From: Peribacillus frigoritolerans
GTDB taxonomy: Bacteria; Bacillota; Bacilli; Bacillales; DSM-1321
Length of the DNA stretch: 64,000 bases
Direction: 5' to 3'
Assembly: GCA_030562215.1 (NCBI GenBank)
Contig: JAUPFL010000001.1
Location: 3,336,501-3,400,500 of the forward strand
Below the pieces are notes generated by a model. That model saw nothing but the letters and a program-made list of their open reading frames with translations, searched no databases and was not told where the DNA came from. Both the position numbers and the translations under genes were made by a program. Shown here one piece after another: positions 1 through 9,121 of this stretch (position 1 is its first letter; every line of letters starts with the position of its first letter).

Positions 1-790
1 GCGAATCCGTTATTTCAGTACTATTAATCCCTGGTATAGGGACGATCGACCAATTAAGAGAAGCCGCTCAAGTGGGGGCGAAAATGGCGCGGATTGCAAC
101 CCATGTAACGGAAGCGGACGTCTCAAAGCAACATCTGGAAGCTGCGAAACATCTCGGTATGGAAGCGATCGGGTTTTTAATGATGTCTCACATGGCATCA
201 CCGGAAAAACTTCTTGAACAAGCCATTTTAATGGAATCCTATGGCGCGGATGCTGTATATGTTGTTGATTCCGCAGGATCTTTTTGCCCCAAGACGTGAA
301 GGCTCGGATCCGGTTATTAAGATCAAAGCTGAATATCGATATTGGTTTTCATGCTCACAATAACTTATCGCTCGCTGTGGCAAATTCACTTGTGGCAATT
401 GAAGAAGGAGCGAATAGAATCGACGGCAGTATCCGCTGTCTCGGTGCAGGTGCTGGTAATACACAGACTGAAGTGCTTGTTGCCGTTTTGGATAGGATGG
501 GTATCCGTACCGGAATTGACTTATATAAAATGCTTGATCTTTCAGAGGAAGTTGGAAATACAATCATGCCCAAGCCCCAGGAAATAACAGACTCGAGTTT
601 AATCATGGGTTATAGTGGGGTGTACTCCAGCTTTTTATTGCATGCAAATAAAGCGGCGAAAAAGTATGGAGTCGACGCCCGGGATATTTTGATGGAGCTT
701 GGTCGACAAAAAGTGGTTGGTGGTCAGGAAGATACCATAATTGAAGTAGCTGAACAAATGGCGTTTCAGAAAGAAGGGACTTTAAGATGA
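1..790 (+). CDS. 4-hydroxy-2-oxovalerate aldolase (5' end outside window; one frameshift)
   Basis: Class II aldolase of the DmpG/MhpE/BphI family. It splits 4-hydroxy-2-oxovalerate to pyruvate and acetaldehyde at the end of meta-cleavage aromatic pathways. The frame is already open at base 3 ([14 protein letters not shown]...), so the start lies upstream. The family stretch [10 protein letters not shown] is seen, followed by VVDSAG and [11 protein letters not shown], which carries the metal-binding His pair. About 262 residues are visible. The frame breaks in the T run at 281-285: adding one T turns GSFCPKT-stop into [12 protein letters not shown] and restores the family sequence. It overlaps the next gene by 4 bases (ATGA), so the two are co-transcribed. 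The break is most likely a sequencing error. Confidence 0.88.
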
Positions 791-1560
791 AACTAGATCA
801 ACTGGCAAAACGGGTAGCCGATTCGCAAAAAAACGGTCGTGAAATGGATAAGCTTACATTATCCAATCCTGAACTAACAGTAAATCAAGCATATGAAATT
901 CAGAAGTTGAGCATAAATGATACGCTTACTGATGATAACAGATTCATCGGATGGAAGATGGGCCTGACAAGCAAAGCCAAACAAAAGCAAGTAGGGGTAG
1001 AGGAAGCGATATACGGCAGGTTGACATCTGCCATGGAACTGACAAGACCTGTATTAAAGGTTGGGGAACTCATTCATCCGCGAGTGGAACCTGAACTTGC
1101 CTTTTTGTTCAAAGACGAACTGAAAGGTGCAAATATAACGGCGAAAGATGTCTGGCCGGCTGTTGAATGTGTATTCCTTGCACTGGAGGTTATTGACAGC
1201 CGTTATAAAAATTTTTCTTTTACACTTACCGATGTAGTGGCAGATAACGCATCCTCAGCCAAAATCTTGCTTAGCAATCAAGCTTATTCCCCGTATCACA
1301 TGGACTGGGCCCAAACAGAAGTTACGCTATATCAAAATGGTGAAATGCAAAAGAGAGGTCGCGGTGAAGCTGTACTCGATCATCCGATTCATTCGATTGT
1401 GGAACTTGTAAAAATGATTAGCCGTGAAGGACTTACCATACAGGCTGGAATGATTGTTTTGGTAGGCGGAATTACAGATGCCGTTTCCATACAGGCTAAC
1501 GATGAAATAATGGCAGATTATGGTGAACTAGGGAAACTGACTTTGCATGTTATATCGTGA
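787..1560 (+). CDS. 2-keto-4-pentenoate hydratase / 4-oxalocrotonate decarboxylase family protein
   Basis: Fumarylacetoacetate-hydrolase-like protein of 257 residues, in the group shared by 2-oxopent-4-enoate hydratase (DmpE/MhpD) and 4-oxalocrotonate decarboxylase (DmpH/XylI). The stretch GWKMGLTSKAKQ...GVEEAIYGRL is typical of this group, and RVEPELAF near residue 99 supplies the acidic Mg2+/Mn2+ ligands. The ATG overlaps the aldolase stop codon and is preceded by AGAAGGGA. With the aldolase downstream in the pathway, it would make either 2-oxopent-4-enoate from oxalocrotonate or the aldolase substrate by hydration. Sequence alone does not separate these two activities. The reading frame is intact. 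Confidence 0.85.
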   Translation: MKLDQLAKRVADSQKNGREMDKLTLSNPELTVNQAYEIQKLSINDTLTDDNRFIGWKMGLTSKAKQKQVGVEEAIYGRLTSAMELTRPVLKVGELIHPRVEPELAFLFKDELKGANITAKDVWPAVECVFLALEVIDSRYKNFSFTLTDVVADNASSAKILLSNQAYSPYHMDWAQTEVTLYQNGEMQKRGRGEAVLDHPIHSIVELVKMISREGLTIQAGMIVLVGGITDAVSIQANDEIMADYGELGKLTLHVIS

Positions 1561-1586
1561 AAATATGGCAAAGAGGAGGGAATTAA

Positions 1587-2948
1587 TTGCGTGAAGTCAA
1601 TGCTTCTGAAGTGGTGGGTAATAGTAAATTTGGCCGTTTCCACATAATGGTCTTTATGTGGTGTTTGTTCGCAATTACCTTCGATGGATTTGATATAGCC
1701 ATGTACGGAGTAGGTTTGCCATTGATGATGGAGGAATGGAGCTTGACGCCAGTCGAAGCTGGCGGAATAGCAAGTTATTCATTGTTCGGAATGATGGTGG
1801 GAGCACTCATTTTTGCACCTTTGGCGGATAAAATAGGGAGAAAAAAAGTGCTGGCCATTTGTATATGTTTATTCAGTGTTTTTACATTACTTTCAAGTTT
1901 TGCCCCCAATCCTGCCTTTTTCTCGGTTATGCGATTTATAGCAGCCTTGGGAATGGGAGGATTAATGCCAAACGTCATCTCCTTAATGGCGGAATACTCA
2001 CCCAAAAAGAATAAGGTGCTCATTGTAACAGCTATGTACTGCGGTTATTCCATCGGAAGCATACTTGCTTCTTTAATTGGAATATATGTAATGGAACAAA
2101 TGAGTTGGAGGGTTTTGTATTGGATAGGGGCGCTTCCCTTACTGGCACTGCCATTCTTCATGAAGCAATTTCCTGAATCGCTTTCCTATTATGTTATTCG
2201 AAAACAAGGAGCAAAGCTTGCTGGAATCCTGAATCGCATTGATCCAGATGGCGACTATAAAGAGTCTGACGATTATGAGTTTGCCAAAGTCCAGGAAAGG
2301 GCAAAGGGCTTCCCTGTCAAAAAACTCTTCGAAAATAAGCGTACTCTCAGCACATTTGCGTTTTGGGTAGCTGCCTTTAATTGTTTACTAATGGTATACG
2401 GACTCAATACATGGTTACCCAAAATCATGCAGCAGTCCGGATACGGCCTTTCATCCAGTTTATCTTTCAATCTTATATCGGGAATAGGACAAATTGGCGG
2501 ATCTATAATTGGCGGATACTTAGTTGGGAAAATAGGCCATAGAAAAGTACTTGTATCCCTCTGTGCCATAGGTACGGTCTGTTTTGTCATATTAGGATTA
2601 ACCTCAAATGCAGTAGCATTATATATTCTCATCGCTTTTGGAGGAGCCTGTACAGTCGGCACGATGAATTTAGCCAATACGTATATATCCGAGTATTATC
2701 CGCGGGAGATAAGGACCACCGGGATAGGCTGGGCCTTGGCTTTTGGTAGAATTGGAGCCATTGTTGCCCCAACATTAATAGGTTTATTGCTGGCTGCAAA
2801 CTATTCGCCACAAAATGCATTCATGGCCTTCACGGTTCCGAGCATAATGGCTGCCTTGGCGTTACTCGCTGTGAAGGAGAGGTATGGCAGCTATGATAAA
2901 CTACAGATTGAGGGGAATATAAAACTAAAAGCAACGTCGAATGTATAA
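1587..2948 (+). CDS. MFS transporter, aromatic acid:H+ symporter (AAHS) type
   Basis: 453-residue major facilitator protein with about 12 hydrophobic segments. The loop after the second segment reads ADKIGRKK, the conserved MFS loop 2-3 motif, and FDGFDIAMYG in the first segment resembles PcaK/BenK/MhpT aromatic-acid permeases. The start is TTG, preceded at good distance by AAGAGGAGGG; no better-placed ATG exists. It lies 26 bases after the hydratase/decarboxylase gene and is the last gene before a strong terminator. It is therefore likely the uptake system for the aromatic acid degraded by this operon. The exact substrate cannot be read from the sequence. Confidence 0.82.
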   Translation: MREVNASEVVGNSKFGRFHIMVFMWCLFAITFDGFDIAMYGVGLPLMMEEWSLTPVEAGGIASYSLFGMMVGALIFAPLADKIGRKKVLAICICLFSVFTLLSSFAPNPAFFSVMRFIAALGMGGLMPNVISLMAEYSPKKNKVLIVTAMYCGYSIGSILASLIGIYVMEQMSWRVLYWIGALPLLALPFFMKQFPESLSYYVIRKQGAKLAGILNRIDPDGDYKESDDYEFAKVQERAKGFPVKKLFENKRTLSTFAFWVAAFNCLLMVYGLNTWLPKIMQQSGYGLSSSLSFNLISGIGQIGGSIIGGYLVGKIGHRKVLVSLCAIGTVCFVILGLTSNAVALYILIAFGGACTVGTMNLANTYISEYYPREIRTTGIGWALAFGRIGAIVAPTLIGLLLAANYSPQNAFMAFTVPSIMAALALLAVKERYGSYDKLQIEGNIKLKATSNV

Positions 2949-2964
2949 TATTGTTTTTTAGTAG

Positions 2965-3024
2965 ATGGCCTATATGTCAGCGGACAGTCATGCAGACTAT
3001 TACCTGACATATAGGCCATTTTTT
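2965..3024 (+). terminator. Rho-independent terminator of the aromatic operon
   Basis: Perfect 16-bp arms (2965-2980 and 3004-3019) are followed by a run of T to 3024. It closes the meta-pathway/transporter operon. Confidence 0.9.
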
Positions 3025-3035
3025 AGAGAATAACA

Positions 3036-3160
3036 GAATTCACGAGTAAAGCGGTTGAATTCACGAGTAAAACAGCTGAATTCACGAGTAAAAGGGCTGA
3101 ATCACGAGTAAACATCACATTCACGACGAGTAAAGCAGTTGAATTCACGAGAAAACTACT
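3036..3160. repeat. Six-copy 21-bp tandem repeat
   Basis: Direct repeats with consensus GAATTCACGAGTAAA plus six variable bases. Copies start at 3036, 3057, 3078, 3099 (lacks one base), 3119 (diverged) and 3141. The first three are exactly 21 bp, so one reading frame stays open through the array, but it has no start codon or ribosome-binding site. There are no spacers, so it is not a CRISPR. It lies directly behind the terminator at 2965-3024, in non-coding DNA between two operons. Function unknown. Confidence 0.85.
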
Positions 3161-3271
3161 AAATGAACTCCCTTTGATCAAATTCTTTGTAGGCTATTAA
3201 ACTGACGGGAAATGATGGTTGCAAGATTGAATGTTTAGTAACCCTAAATCATGAAAACTTTTCTAATACGT

Positions 3272-3302
3272 TTGACAATTGGATTTATCGTGTTAATATA
3301 AA
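3272..3302 (+). promoter_or_regulatory. Probable sigma-A promoter of the thiamin operon
   Basis: TTGACA at 3272-3277 matches the -35 consensus exactly. TAATAT (3294-3299, spacer 16) or TATAAA (3297-3302, spacer 19) could be the -10. It lies about 35 bases upstream of the TPP riboswitch. Confidence 0.6.
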
Positions 3303-3331
3303 GGCAAATGAAAATTAAATATACAATTTGT

Positions 3332-3447
3332 ACCACTAGGGGTGCTTTATAGGTAAAAGTTGTTTTTACCGCAGAAGCTGAGATTAAAGTATGACTTTAA
3401 GACCCTTAGAACCTGATCTGGTTTATACCAGCGTAGGGAAGTGGGGG
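3332..3447 (+). promoter_or_regulatory. TPP riboswitch (THI element)
   Basis: The conserved landmarks appear in order: GGGGTGC (3339-3345), GCTGAGA, then GACCCTTAGAACCTGATCTGG, a TACCAG stretch and AGCGTAGGGAAGTGG (to about 3445). These are the pyrimidine-sensor and pyrophosphate-sensor helices of the thiamin pyrophosphate aptamer. P1 is formed by CCAC (from 3333) with GTGG (3441-3444). The 3' P1 strand GAAGTGG (3438-3444) can instead pair with CCACTTT (3485-3491) in the terminator. This predicts classic transcription control: TPP bound gives the terminator, TPP absent gives the antiterminator. All genes down to 10904 follow on the same strand. Confidence 0.95.
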
Positions 3448-3482
3448 TCTGGAACAATACGTTTCTGTATTATTTCTTGTAC

Positions 3483-3517
3483 AACCACTTTCTTTACGTT
3501 TAAGAAAGTGGTTTTTT
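3483..3517 (+). terminator. Riboswitch-controlled terminator
   Basis: 12-bp perfect arms (3483-3494 and 3502-3513) with a short loop and a T run. It lies 35 bases after the TPP aptamer, and its 5' arm overlaps the predicted antiterminator pairing. Confidence 0.9.
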
Positions 3518-3590
3518 GTTTGCAAAAAAAGAGGTGATAAAAGTTTTTTCGTAACATTCATTCAAAAAATACAATTTGGAGGTCATGGAC

Positions 3591-4274
3591 ATGAAGTTTT
3601 CAGAGGAAATTCGTCAGGAAGTGGATCAAATTTGGGAAGCTAGTTTTAATCACCCGTTTGTTGCAGGAATAGGAGATGGCACTTTGCCAATGGAGAGTTT
3701 TCGTTTTTATGTCATGCAAGATGCCTATTATTTATCTCATTTTGCTAGAGTTCAAGCCTTAGGGGCAGTCAAAGCTACAGATTTACATACAACAAGCAGG
3801 CTTGCCGGCCATGCACAAGGAACATATGAAGCGGAATTGAAGCTTCATGAGAATTTTTCCGAGAGATTAGGCATCACAAAAGAAGAACGGGAAAATTTCA
3901 AACCAGCCCCGACTGCTTATGCTTATACTTCCCATATGTATCGTGCGGCTTATTCGGGACATTTAGGAGATGTTATTGCAGCTATCTTGCCGTGTTACTG
4001 GCTGTATTATGAGATAGGTGAAAAGCTGCAAGGGTGCATGCCCGAAGAGCCGATTTATCAAGAATGGATAGCGGCTTACGGAGGAGAGTGGTTCCGTACT
4101 TTGGTGGAAGAACAAATTTCGAGGCTTGATGAGATTGCTGAAAAAGTAACTGATGAAGATAAGGAGAGAATGAAAGAGCATTTTATCCTTAGTAGCCAAT
4201 ATGAATACTCATTTTGGGAAATGGCTTATCGTTTAGAGACATGGCCTGTTCATAAGGAAACACTAGAAGTATAA
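3591..4274 (+). CDS. tenA: TenA, aminopyrimidine aminohydrolase (thiaminase II)
   Basis: Salvages thiamin breakdown products by hydrolysing aminomethyl-aminopyrimidine to HMP (4-amino-5-hydroxymethyl-2-methylpyrimidine). Starting at the ATG at 3591, the protein has 227 residues. Asp44 (VMQDAYY), Cys135 (ILPCYWLYY) and Glu205 (QYEYSFWE) fall at the same positions as the known B. subtilis TenA active-site residues. Two earlier in-frame starts (TTG 3576, ATG 3585) overlap or touch the Shine-Dalgarno GGAGGT (3578-3583), so 3591 is preferred with a 7-base spacing. First gene of the TPP-regulated operon, followed closely by the HMP uptake genes, which fits a salvage role. Confidence 0.96.
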   Translation: MKFSEEIRQEVDQIWEASFNHPFVAGIGDGTLPMESFRFYVMQDAYYLSHFARVQALGAVKATDLHTTSRLAGHAQGTYEAELKLHENFSERLGITKEERENFKPAPTAYAYTSHMYRAAYSGHLGDVIAAILPCYWLYYEIGEKLQGCMPEEPIYQEWIAAYGGEWFRTLVEEQISRLDEIAEKVTDEDKERMKEHFILSSQYEYSFWEMAYRLETWPVHKETLEV

Positions 4275-4289
4275 AAGGAGAATGAAACA

Positions 4290-4867
4290 ATGAAAAAAGG
4301 ATTGAAATTAACGGATATATTAGTCACGATCGTGATTGCGGTAGCATTTGGAATCGTTTATATTCTTTGGGGTTCGGTTTATTATTCCGTTAAACCATTA
4401 GGGTTACATCTGGATCAACTTATTTATGGTATGTGGTTTATAGCTGGGCCAGTCGCCTTTTTAATTTTACGGAAACCGGGTGTGGCACTTTTGGCGGAGA
4501 TAGCTGCAGCTTCCGGGGAATTCTTTCTTGGTTCACCATGGGGGCTGACCGTACTGTTATATGGGGTGGTCCAAGGTTTGTTTGCGGAACTGGTGTTCAT
4601 GGGGTTCAAATATAAAAATTCAATATGCCGGTGACCATATTAGCTGCGATAGCTTCCTGCTTGGCATCGGTTATCATGGATTTTGCATACGGGGAAATAG
4701 GTGCGCTTTCTACTTGGAATCTATCGTTATTCATGATAGCGAGGTTTGTAGGTTCCATATTCTTTGCTGGTGTGACCGCCTATTATCTAGTTAAAGTCCT
4801 GGAAGCAACAGGGGTAACTAATCTTGTGCGTCCGGTTTCAAATAAAGATTATGCAGAACTTGATTAA
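4290..4867 (+). CDS. ykoE: YkoE-type ECF transporter substrate-binding (S) component
   Basis: Integral membrane S component of an energy-coupling-factor importer for thiamin precursors, probably HMP. Hydrophobic segments run through the protein, and the stretch KLTDILVTIVIAVAFGIVYI...WFIAGPVAFLI is typical of YkoE. The frame is broken near 4614-4621: one extra T after the AAAAA run joins ...FKYKN to FNMPVTILAA and gives a single 192-residue protein of normal length. It lies 15 bases after tenA and just before the ATPase and T-component genes, as in the ykoFEDC cluster of B. subtilis. No ykoF is seen here. The frameshift is probably a sequencing error. Confidence 0.88.
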
Positions 4868-4885
4868 AAGTAGAGGTTGAGGGCC

Positions 4886-6348
4886 ATGGAACCAATCGTT
4901 TCTGTTGAAAAGTTAAGAATGAAATTTCCCGGTGATGAATCTTTGATATTCAAGGACCTATCACTATCGTTTGATCAAGGAGAAAAAGTGCTACTTTTGG
5001 GACCATCAGGATGTGGTAAGTCGACTCTTTTACAAGTGTTAAGCGGATTGATTCCGAATTCCATCGAAGTACCGATGAAAACGGAGAAATTGAAATGCCC
5101 TTCTTCGTGGGGGTATGTTTTTCAAGATCCCGATAGTCAGTTTTGCATGCCATTTGCCGATGAGGAAATTGCCTTCGTCCTTGAGAATCTTTCCGTCCCT
5201 AAAGAAGAAATGAAAGAGAAGATTCAAAATCATTTCCGTAAAGTAGGATTGAACCTGGGCCATACAAGTATTGAAACATTATCAGGCGGGATGAAACAGC
5301 GTCTGGCAATCGCTTCAGTATTGGCCCTTGAACCGGAAGTTATATTTTTAGATGAACCAACCGCCATGCTTGATCCGGAAGGAACGAAAGAAATCTGGGA
5401 ATTGTTGAAGGAAGTCGGACGAGACAAAACGGTTATTATCGTCGAGCATAAAATTGACCATGTTTTAGAATTCATCGAAAGAATCGTGCTTTTTAACGAT
5501 GACGGTCAAATCATAGCTGATGGTCCAAGAGACACCATTCTTTCACTATATAAAAATGAAATGAAAGAACATGGAATTTGGTTCCCAGGTGTTTGGGATG
5601 AGTATATACAGAAGTATGCACCCATTCGGGAACACCCATTTACAGATGATTCACCCCTTATGGATGTGAAAGGCTTTAGAGGTTTTCGGAATAAAGAGGA
5701 AAAAATCAAGGTTGAAGAGCTGAAGGTACATTCAGGTGAATGGATTGTAATCAGGGGTGAAAATGGCGCGGGAAGAGTACTCTATTGCATGCCTTAATGC
5801 AGTTCATAAAAACGAAAGGTAAGTATGAATTATTGGGGACCCCTATTAAAAGAGTGAAAAATCCAACGGATCATATGACGTTTGTCTTTCAAAATCCTGA
5901 GTTTCAGTTCGTTGCAAATACGGTATATGAAGAGATTGCTTATTCATTGCGTATTGATAAAAGGCCGCAACAAGAAATAGATGAGAGAGTCCGCTCATTG
6001 CTTAAAGTATTCCGCCTGGAGGCACACCGGGATAAACATCCGTTTCAATTATCAATGGGTCAAAAGCGTCGCTTAAGCGTAGCCGCCTCAATCGTAATAG
6101 ACAAAAAAATCATTCTCCTGGATGAGCCGACCTTTGGACAAGATTCGAAAAATACCTTTGCATTACTGGAATGGTTTGAGGAATATCGAAGGCGCGGAAT
6201 AACAGTGATCATGGTAACTCATGACGATCATATTTCAGAAAACTTTGCAACCAGGATCTGGACGGTTAAGGACGGAAACGTAATAAGTGATGAAAAAATT
6301 GCTCATTCAGGATTTGTGGAGACCAAAGTTAAAAGGAGTGTCATGTAG
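4886..6348 (+). CDS. ykoD: YkoD-type ECF transporter double ATPase
   Basis: Two fused ABC ATPase domains energise the YkoE/YkoC importer. Domain 1 has Walker A GPSGCGKST, signature LSGGMKQR, Walker B VIFLDEPT and switch VEHK. Domain 2 has FQNPEFQF, a signature-like LSMGQKRR, Walker B IILLDEPT and switch VTHD. Domain 2's Walker A is cut by a frameshift at about 5773: adding one A turns GAGRVLYCMP-stop into GAGKSTLLHALMQ. The repaired length is 487 residues, matching the family. ATG 4886 is preferred over TTG 4877 because AGAGG (4872-4876) is then 9 bases upstream. The gene abuts ykoC. Confidence 0.9.
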
Positions 6349-7125
6349 ATGAATGTTTCAAATGCAGAAACATGGCTCCATAGAATTAATCCAAGCCTTA
6401 AACTTGGTGTGCTGATTGTGTTATGCATCGTGGCGTTATTCATTCATGACCTGAATTATATGATGAACATCACCATTGGCGTATTACTTTTATTTTTGTT
6501 TTTTACCGGGCATTCGATATTGCGCATCTTACTTTTGTCGATTCCCTTTTGTTTCATTTTTATATCCACCTCTTCTGCAATGATATTTTTCGGGCAAGGT
6601 GAGACGCTTTGGTTTGAGTGGGGCCTAATATCGATTACAGAAGAAAGTTTCATGAAGGGATTACTGGTAGGCTTTCGAGCTTTGTTCTTTGCGGCCCTTG
6701 GTTTAACTTTTTCCTTAACGACGAGACCAGTGAACTTGTTTTATTCGTTAATGCAGCAAGTTAGGCTTAAACCGAAATATGCCTATAGTTTCATGGCGGC
6801 ATTAAGGCTGATTCCCATCATGATGGAGGAGTTCCAAACGATACGAAACGCGATGAAGGTACGCGGTTTCGAAAGGGGGAAAGGAATAAGATCGGTATAT
6901 TTTAAAATGAAAGCCTATTCCATCCCGTTGCTATCCGGTAGCATCAGACGTGCTCACCGAATCGCGGTTGCGATGGAGGCGAAGCGATTTACAGACAGTC
7001 GGGAACGAACATACTATTATGAATTTGGGTTTTCAAAAAAGGACTATAGTTTCATTCTGTATTTTATCATCCTGCTGTTGGCCGGCTTTTATCTATCGAT
7101 TCAATTCCCGTTATTATCTATTTGA
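6349..7125 (+). CDS. ykoC: YkoC-type ECF transporter transmembrane (T) component
   Basis: 258-residue membrane protein that couples the ATPases to the S component. It has about five or six hydrophobic segments. Coupling-helix motifs include AALRLIP, MKVRGFE and AMEAKRF; the Arg-Gly type motifs dock into the ATPase grooves. The ATG directly follows the ykoD stop codon, and AAAAGGAGTG lies just upstream. With ykoE and ykoD it forms a complete importer inside the TPP-controlled operon. Intact frame. Confidence 0.93.
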   Translation: MNVSNAETWLHRINPSLKLGVLIVLCIVALFIHDLNYMMNITIGVLLLFLFFTGHSILRILLLSIPFCFIFISTSSAMIFFGQGETLWFEWGLISITEESFMKGLLVGFRALFFAALGLTFSLTTRPVNLFYSLMQQVRLKPKYAYSFMAALRLIPIMMEEFQTIRNAMKVRGFERGKGIRSVYFKMKAYSIPLLSGSIRRAHRIAVAMEAKRFTDSRERTYYYEFGFSKKDYSFILYFIILLLAGFYLSIQFPLLSI

Positions 7126-7164
7126 TTTTATGAAATTGTAACTTTACTAGTTAGGGGTTCTAGT

Positions 7165-7776
7165 ATGAATGCACATGAATTGCATATTATTTCTACTGGG
7201 AAACAGCCAATTGAAAAGTTTGTGGAAATCGCTTCAAACATTCAGGAACATGTTGATTTCTTTTATCTAAGGGAAAAACATATGAGTGCCTCGGAACTCT
7301 ATCAAGCAGTGAGTCTATTACATGATAATAAGATTCCGCTTTCTAAGATCATCATTAATGACCGCGTGGATGTAGCCTGGGTACACAAAGTATTTGGTGT
7401 GCAATTGGCTTTTCATAGTTTAGATGCAGAAGTCGTAAAAGGAGCTTTTCCAGGATTGAATGTTGGCTGTTCGATTCATTCCATGGATGAAGCGAAAGCC
7501 GCATTCAGCAAAGGGGCCAATTACGCGATTTATGGACATGTTTTTGAAACGGATTCAAAAATCGGCCTTCCTCCTAAGGGAGTTGAGGAGCTTCATGCAA
7601 TCACAAGAAATGTCAATCTTCCGATAATTGCGATAGGCGGAATCACTCCTTTCAATTGCCAAGTGGTGCTGGATGCGGGGGCACGCGGAATTGCCGTCAT
7701 GTCAGGTGTGCTTGAAGCTGAAAATCCGCTTGAAGCCGTTAAAGAATATTCGAAGTCTTTGGGAAAGGAGACATAA
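7165..7776 (+). CDS. tenI: TenI, thiazole tautomerase
   Basis: 203-residue TIM-barrel protein related to thiamin-phosphate synthase. TenI aromatises the thiazole carboxylate product of ThiG. The stretch YGHVFETDSK contains the His characteristic of TenI, IAIGGITP forms the phosphate-binding loop, and GIAVMSGVL follows. It lacks the full ThiE pyrophosphate-binding pattern, and its place between the HMP importer and thiO-thiS-thiG matches tenI in B. subtilis. ThiE activity is less likely. Start ATG 7165 is preceded by TTAGGGGT. It ends one base before thiO. Confidence 0.88.
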   Translation: MNAHELHIISTGKQPIEKFVEIASNIQEHVDFFYLREKHMSASELYQAVSLLHDNKIPLSKIIINDRVDVAWVHKVFGVQLAFHSLDAEVVKGAFPGLNVGCSIHSMDEAKAAFSKGANYAIYGHVFETDSKIGLPPKGVEELHAITRNVNLPIIAIGGITPFNCQVVLDAGARGIAVMSGVLEAENPLEAVKEYSKSLGKET

Positions 7777-7777
7777 G

Positions 7778-8902
7778 ATGAATTCCATATATGATGCAAT
7801 CATTGTTGGGGGAGGAGTAATAGGTGGATCCATTGCTTTCCAATTAGCCAAGCGAGGTAAAAAGGTCCTTTTATTGGAAAAAGACAGACTTGCCAGTAAA
7901 GCATCCAGTGCTGCAGCCGGGATGTTAGGGGCACAAGCCGAGTTAGATGCTGATAACCCGCTTTTTACATTGGCAAGCCGAAGCAGGGGGATGTTTCCTG
8001 CACTGGCGGAAGAATTAAAAGACATAAGTGGGATAGACATCGAATTAGTGAACAAGGGCATGTTTAAGGTGGCGCTAACGAATGATCAAGTAGCCGAGTT
8101 GAAGAACATGATCAGAGTCCAGCAAGAGGCGGGACTTGAGGCAGATTGGCTATCGACTGCCGAAATAAGGAAAATGGAACCGCTTTTATCGGATGAGATT
8201 AAAGGAGCTATGTTCATTCCGAAAGATGGACAAGTTTCAGCCACTAGGCTGTCGCTCGCTTTTACTGAATCTGCAGCTGCCCTTGGTGTAGATATAAAGG
8301 AATTTGTTCATGTCTCCGATTTGGTTACGGAAAACGGATGCGTAAAGGGAGTGGTCACGAACATAGGTGGATTTTCAAGTGAAAATGTCATCGTGGCAGG
8401 TGGCGCTTGGAGTGCGCTCCTCCTTGAAAGAACAGGCATGAGACTCGACAGTTATCCAGTAAAGGGAGAGTGCTTTTCCGTCCTGACCGATCGTCCATTG
8501 CTTGAAAAGACAATCTTCTCACATGGCTGCTATCTTGTGCCCAAAGTTGGCGGGAGAATCATTGTCGGGGCAACGGTAAAAGCGAACACTTTCGATGAAA
8601 AGGTAAGTCTTGACGGGATTTCTACGTTAATAGAAAGAGCAAAGCAATTGCTTCCGGCGATTAAAGGAAGCGAATTGGAAAAGGCATGGGCAGGTATACG
8701 GCCCCAAACTGGGGACGGCTTACCGTACTTTGGTGAACATCCGGCATGCAAAGGACTTTTCATTGCAACGGGGCACTATAGGAATGGCATCCTGCTTTCT
8801 CCAATTACAGGTGTACTTATAGCGGATATTTTAGAAAGTAAGGCAAATCCAGAATGGTCCGCTTTTCGATTGGACCGTTCGATACAGCCCCTTTTAACTT
8901 AA
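7778..8902 (+). CDS. thiO: ThiO, glycine oxidase
   Basis: FAD-dependent amine oxidase (DAO family, 374 residues) that converts glycine to iminoglycine (dehydroglycine) for thiazole synthesis. The N-terminal dinucleotide-binding motif is DAIIVGGGVIGGS, with LLLEKD after the second strand. The C-terminal stretch AWAGIRPQTGDGLPYFGEHP and GHYRNGILLSP are typical of ThiO. ATG 7778 is chosen because AAAGGAGA precedes it and the FAD motif begins a few residues later; the long upstream extension only reads through tenI. It is the oxygen-dependent route, an alternative to ThiH. Confidence 0.95.
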   Translation: MNSIYDAIIVGGGVIGGSIAFQLAKRGKKVLLLEKDRLASKASSAAAGMLGAQAELDADNPLFTLASRSRGMFPALAEELKDISGIDIELVNKGMFKVALTNDQVAELKNMIRVQQEAGLEADWLSTAEIRKMEPLLSDEIKGAMFIPKDGQVSATRLSLAFTESAAALGVDIKEFVHVSDLVTENGCVKGVVTNIGGFSSENVIVAGGAWSALLLERTGMRLDSYPVKGECFSVLTDRPLLEKTIFSHGCYLVPKVGGRIIVGATVKANTFDEKVSLDGISTLIERAKQLLPAIKGSELEKAWAGIRPQTGDGLPYFGEHPACKGLFIATGHYRNGILLSPITGVLIADILESKANPEWSAFRLDRSIQPLLT

Positions 8903-8916
8903 TGGAGGTGGATGAA

Positions 8917-9120
8917 TTGGAATTGATTATTAACGGGGAAAAAATACGGATTCCTGCTGAAGAATCAACAGTTACAGGGCTTTTGCAACACTTTAATCTA
9001 CATCAAAAAGTAGTGATTGTTGAATTGAATGATGAAATATTAGCAAAGGAAAGTCTAAGTGAAACACTTTTATCAAATGGCGACAAGGTAGAGATTGTAC
9101 ATTTTGTAGGAGGCGGATGA
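8917..9120 (+). CDS. thiS: ThiS, sulfur carrier protein
   Basis: Ubiquitin-like sulfur carrier that ends in the required Gly-Gly (HFVGGG). ThiF adenylates it and it is then thiocarboxylated. Start chosen at TTG 8917, six bases after GGAGGTG (8904-8910). That gives 67 residues beginning [10 protein letters not shown], close to the 66 of the B. subtilis protein. The in-frame ATG 8902 and GTG 8908 lie in the Shine-Dalgarno itself. Overlaps no gene; thiG begins one base after the stop. Confidence 0.92.
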   Translation: MELIINGEKIRIPAEESTVTGLLQHFNLHQKVVIVELNDEILAKESLSETLLSNGDKVEIVHFVGGG

Positions 9121-9121
9121 T

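Noticed and set aside
2965..3024. Attachment site of a mobile element
   Set aside because: The long inverted repeat is followed by a T run and is a plain terminator; no integrase is nearby.
3036..3160. CRISPR array
   Set aside because: The 21-bp units are directly joined, with no unique spacers and no cas genes in the window.
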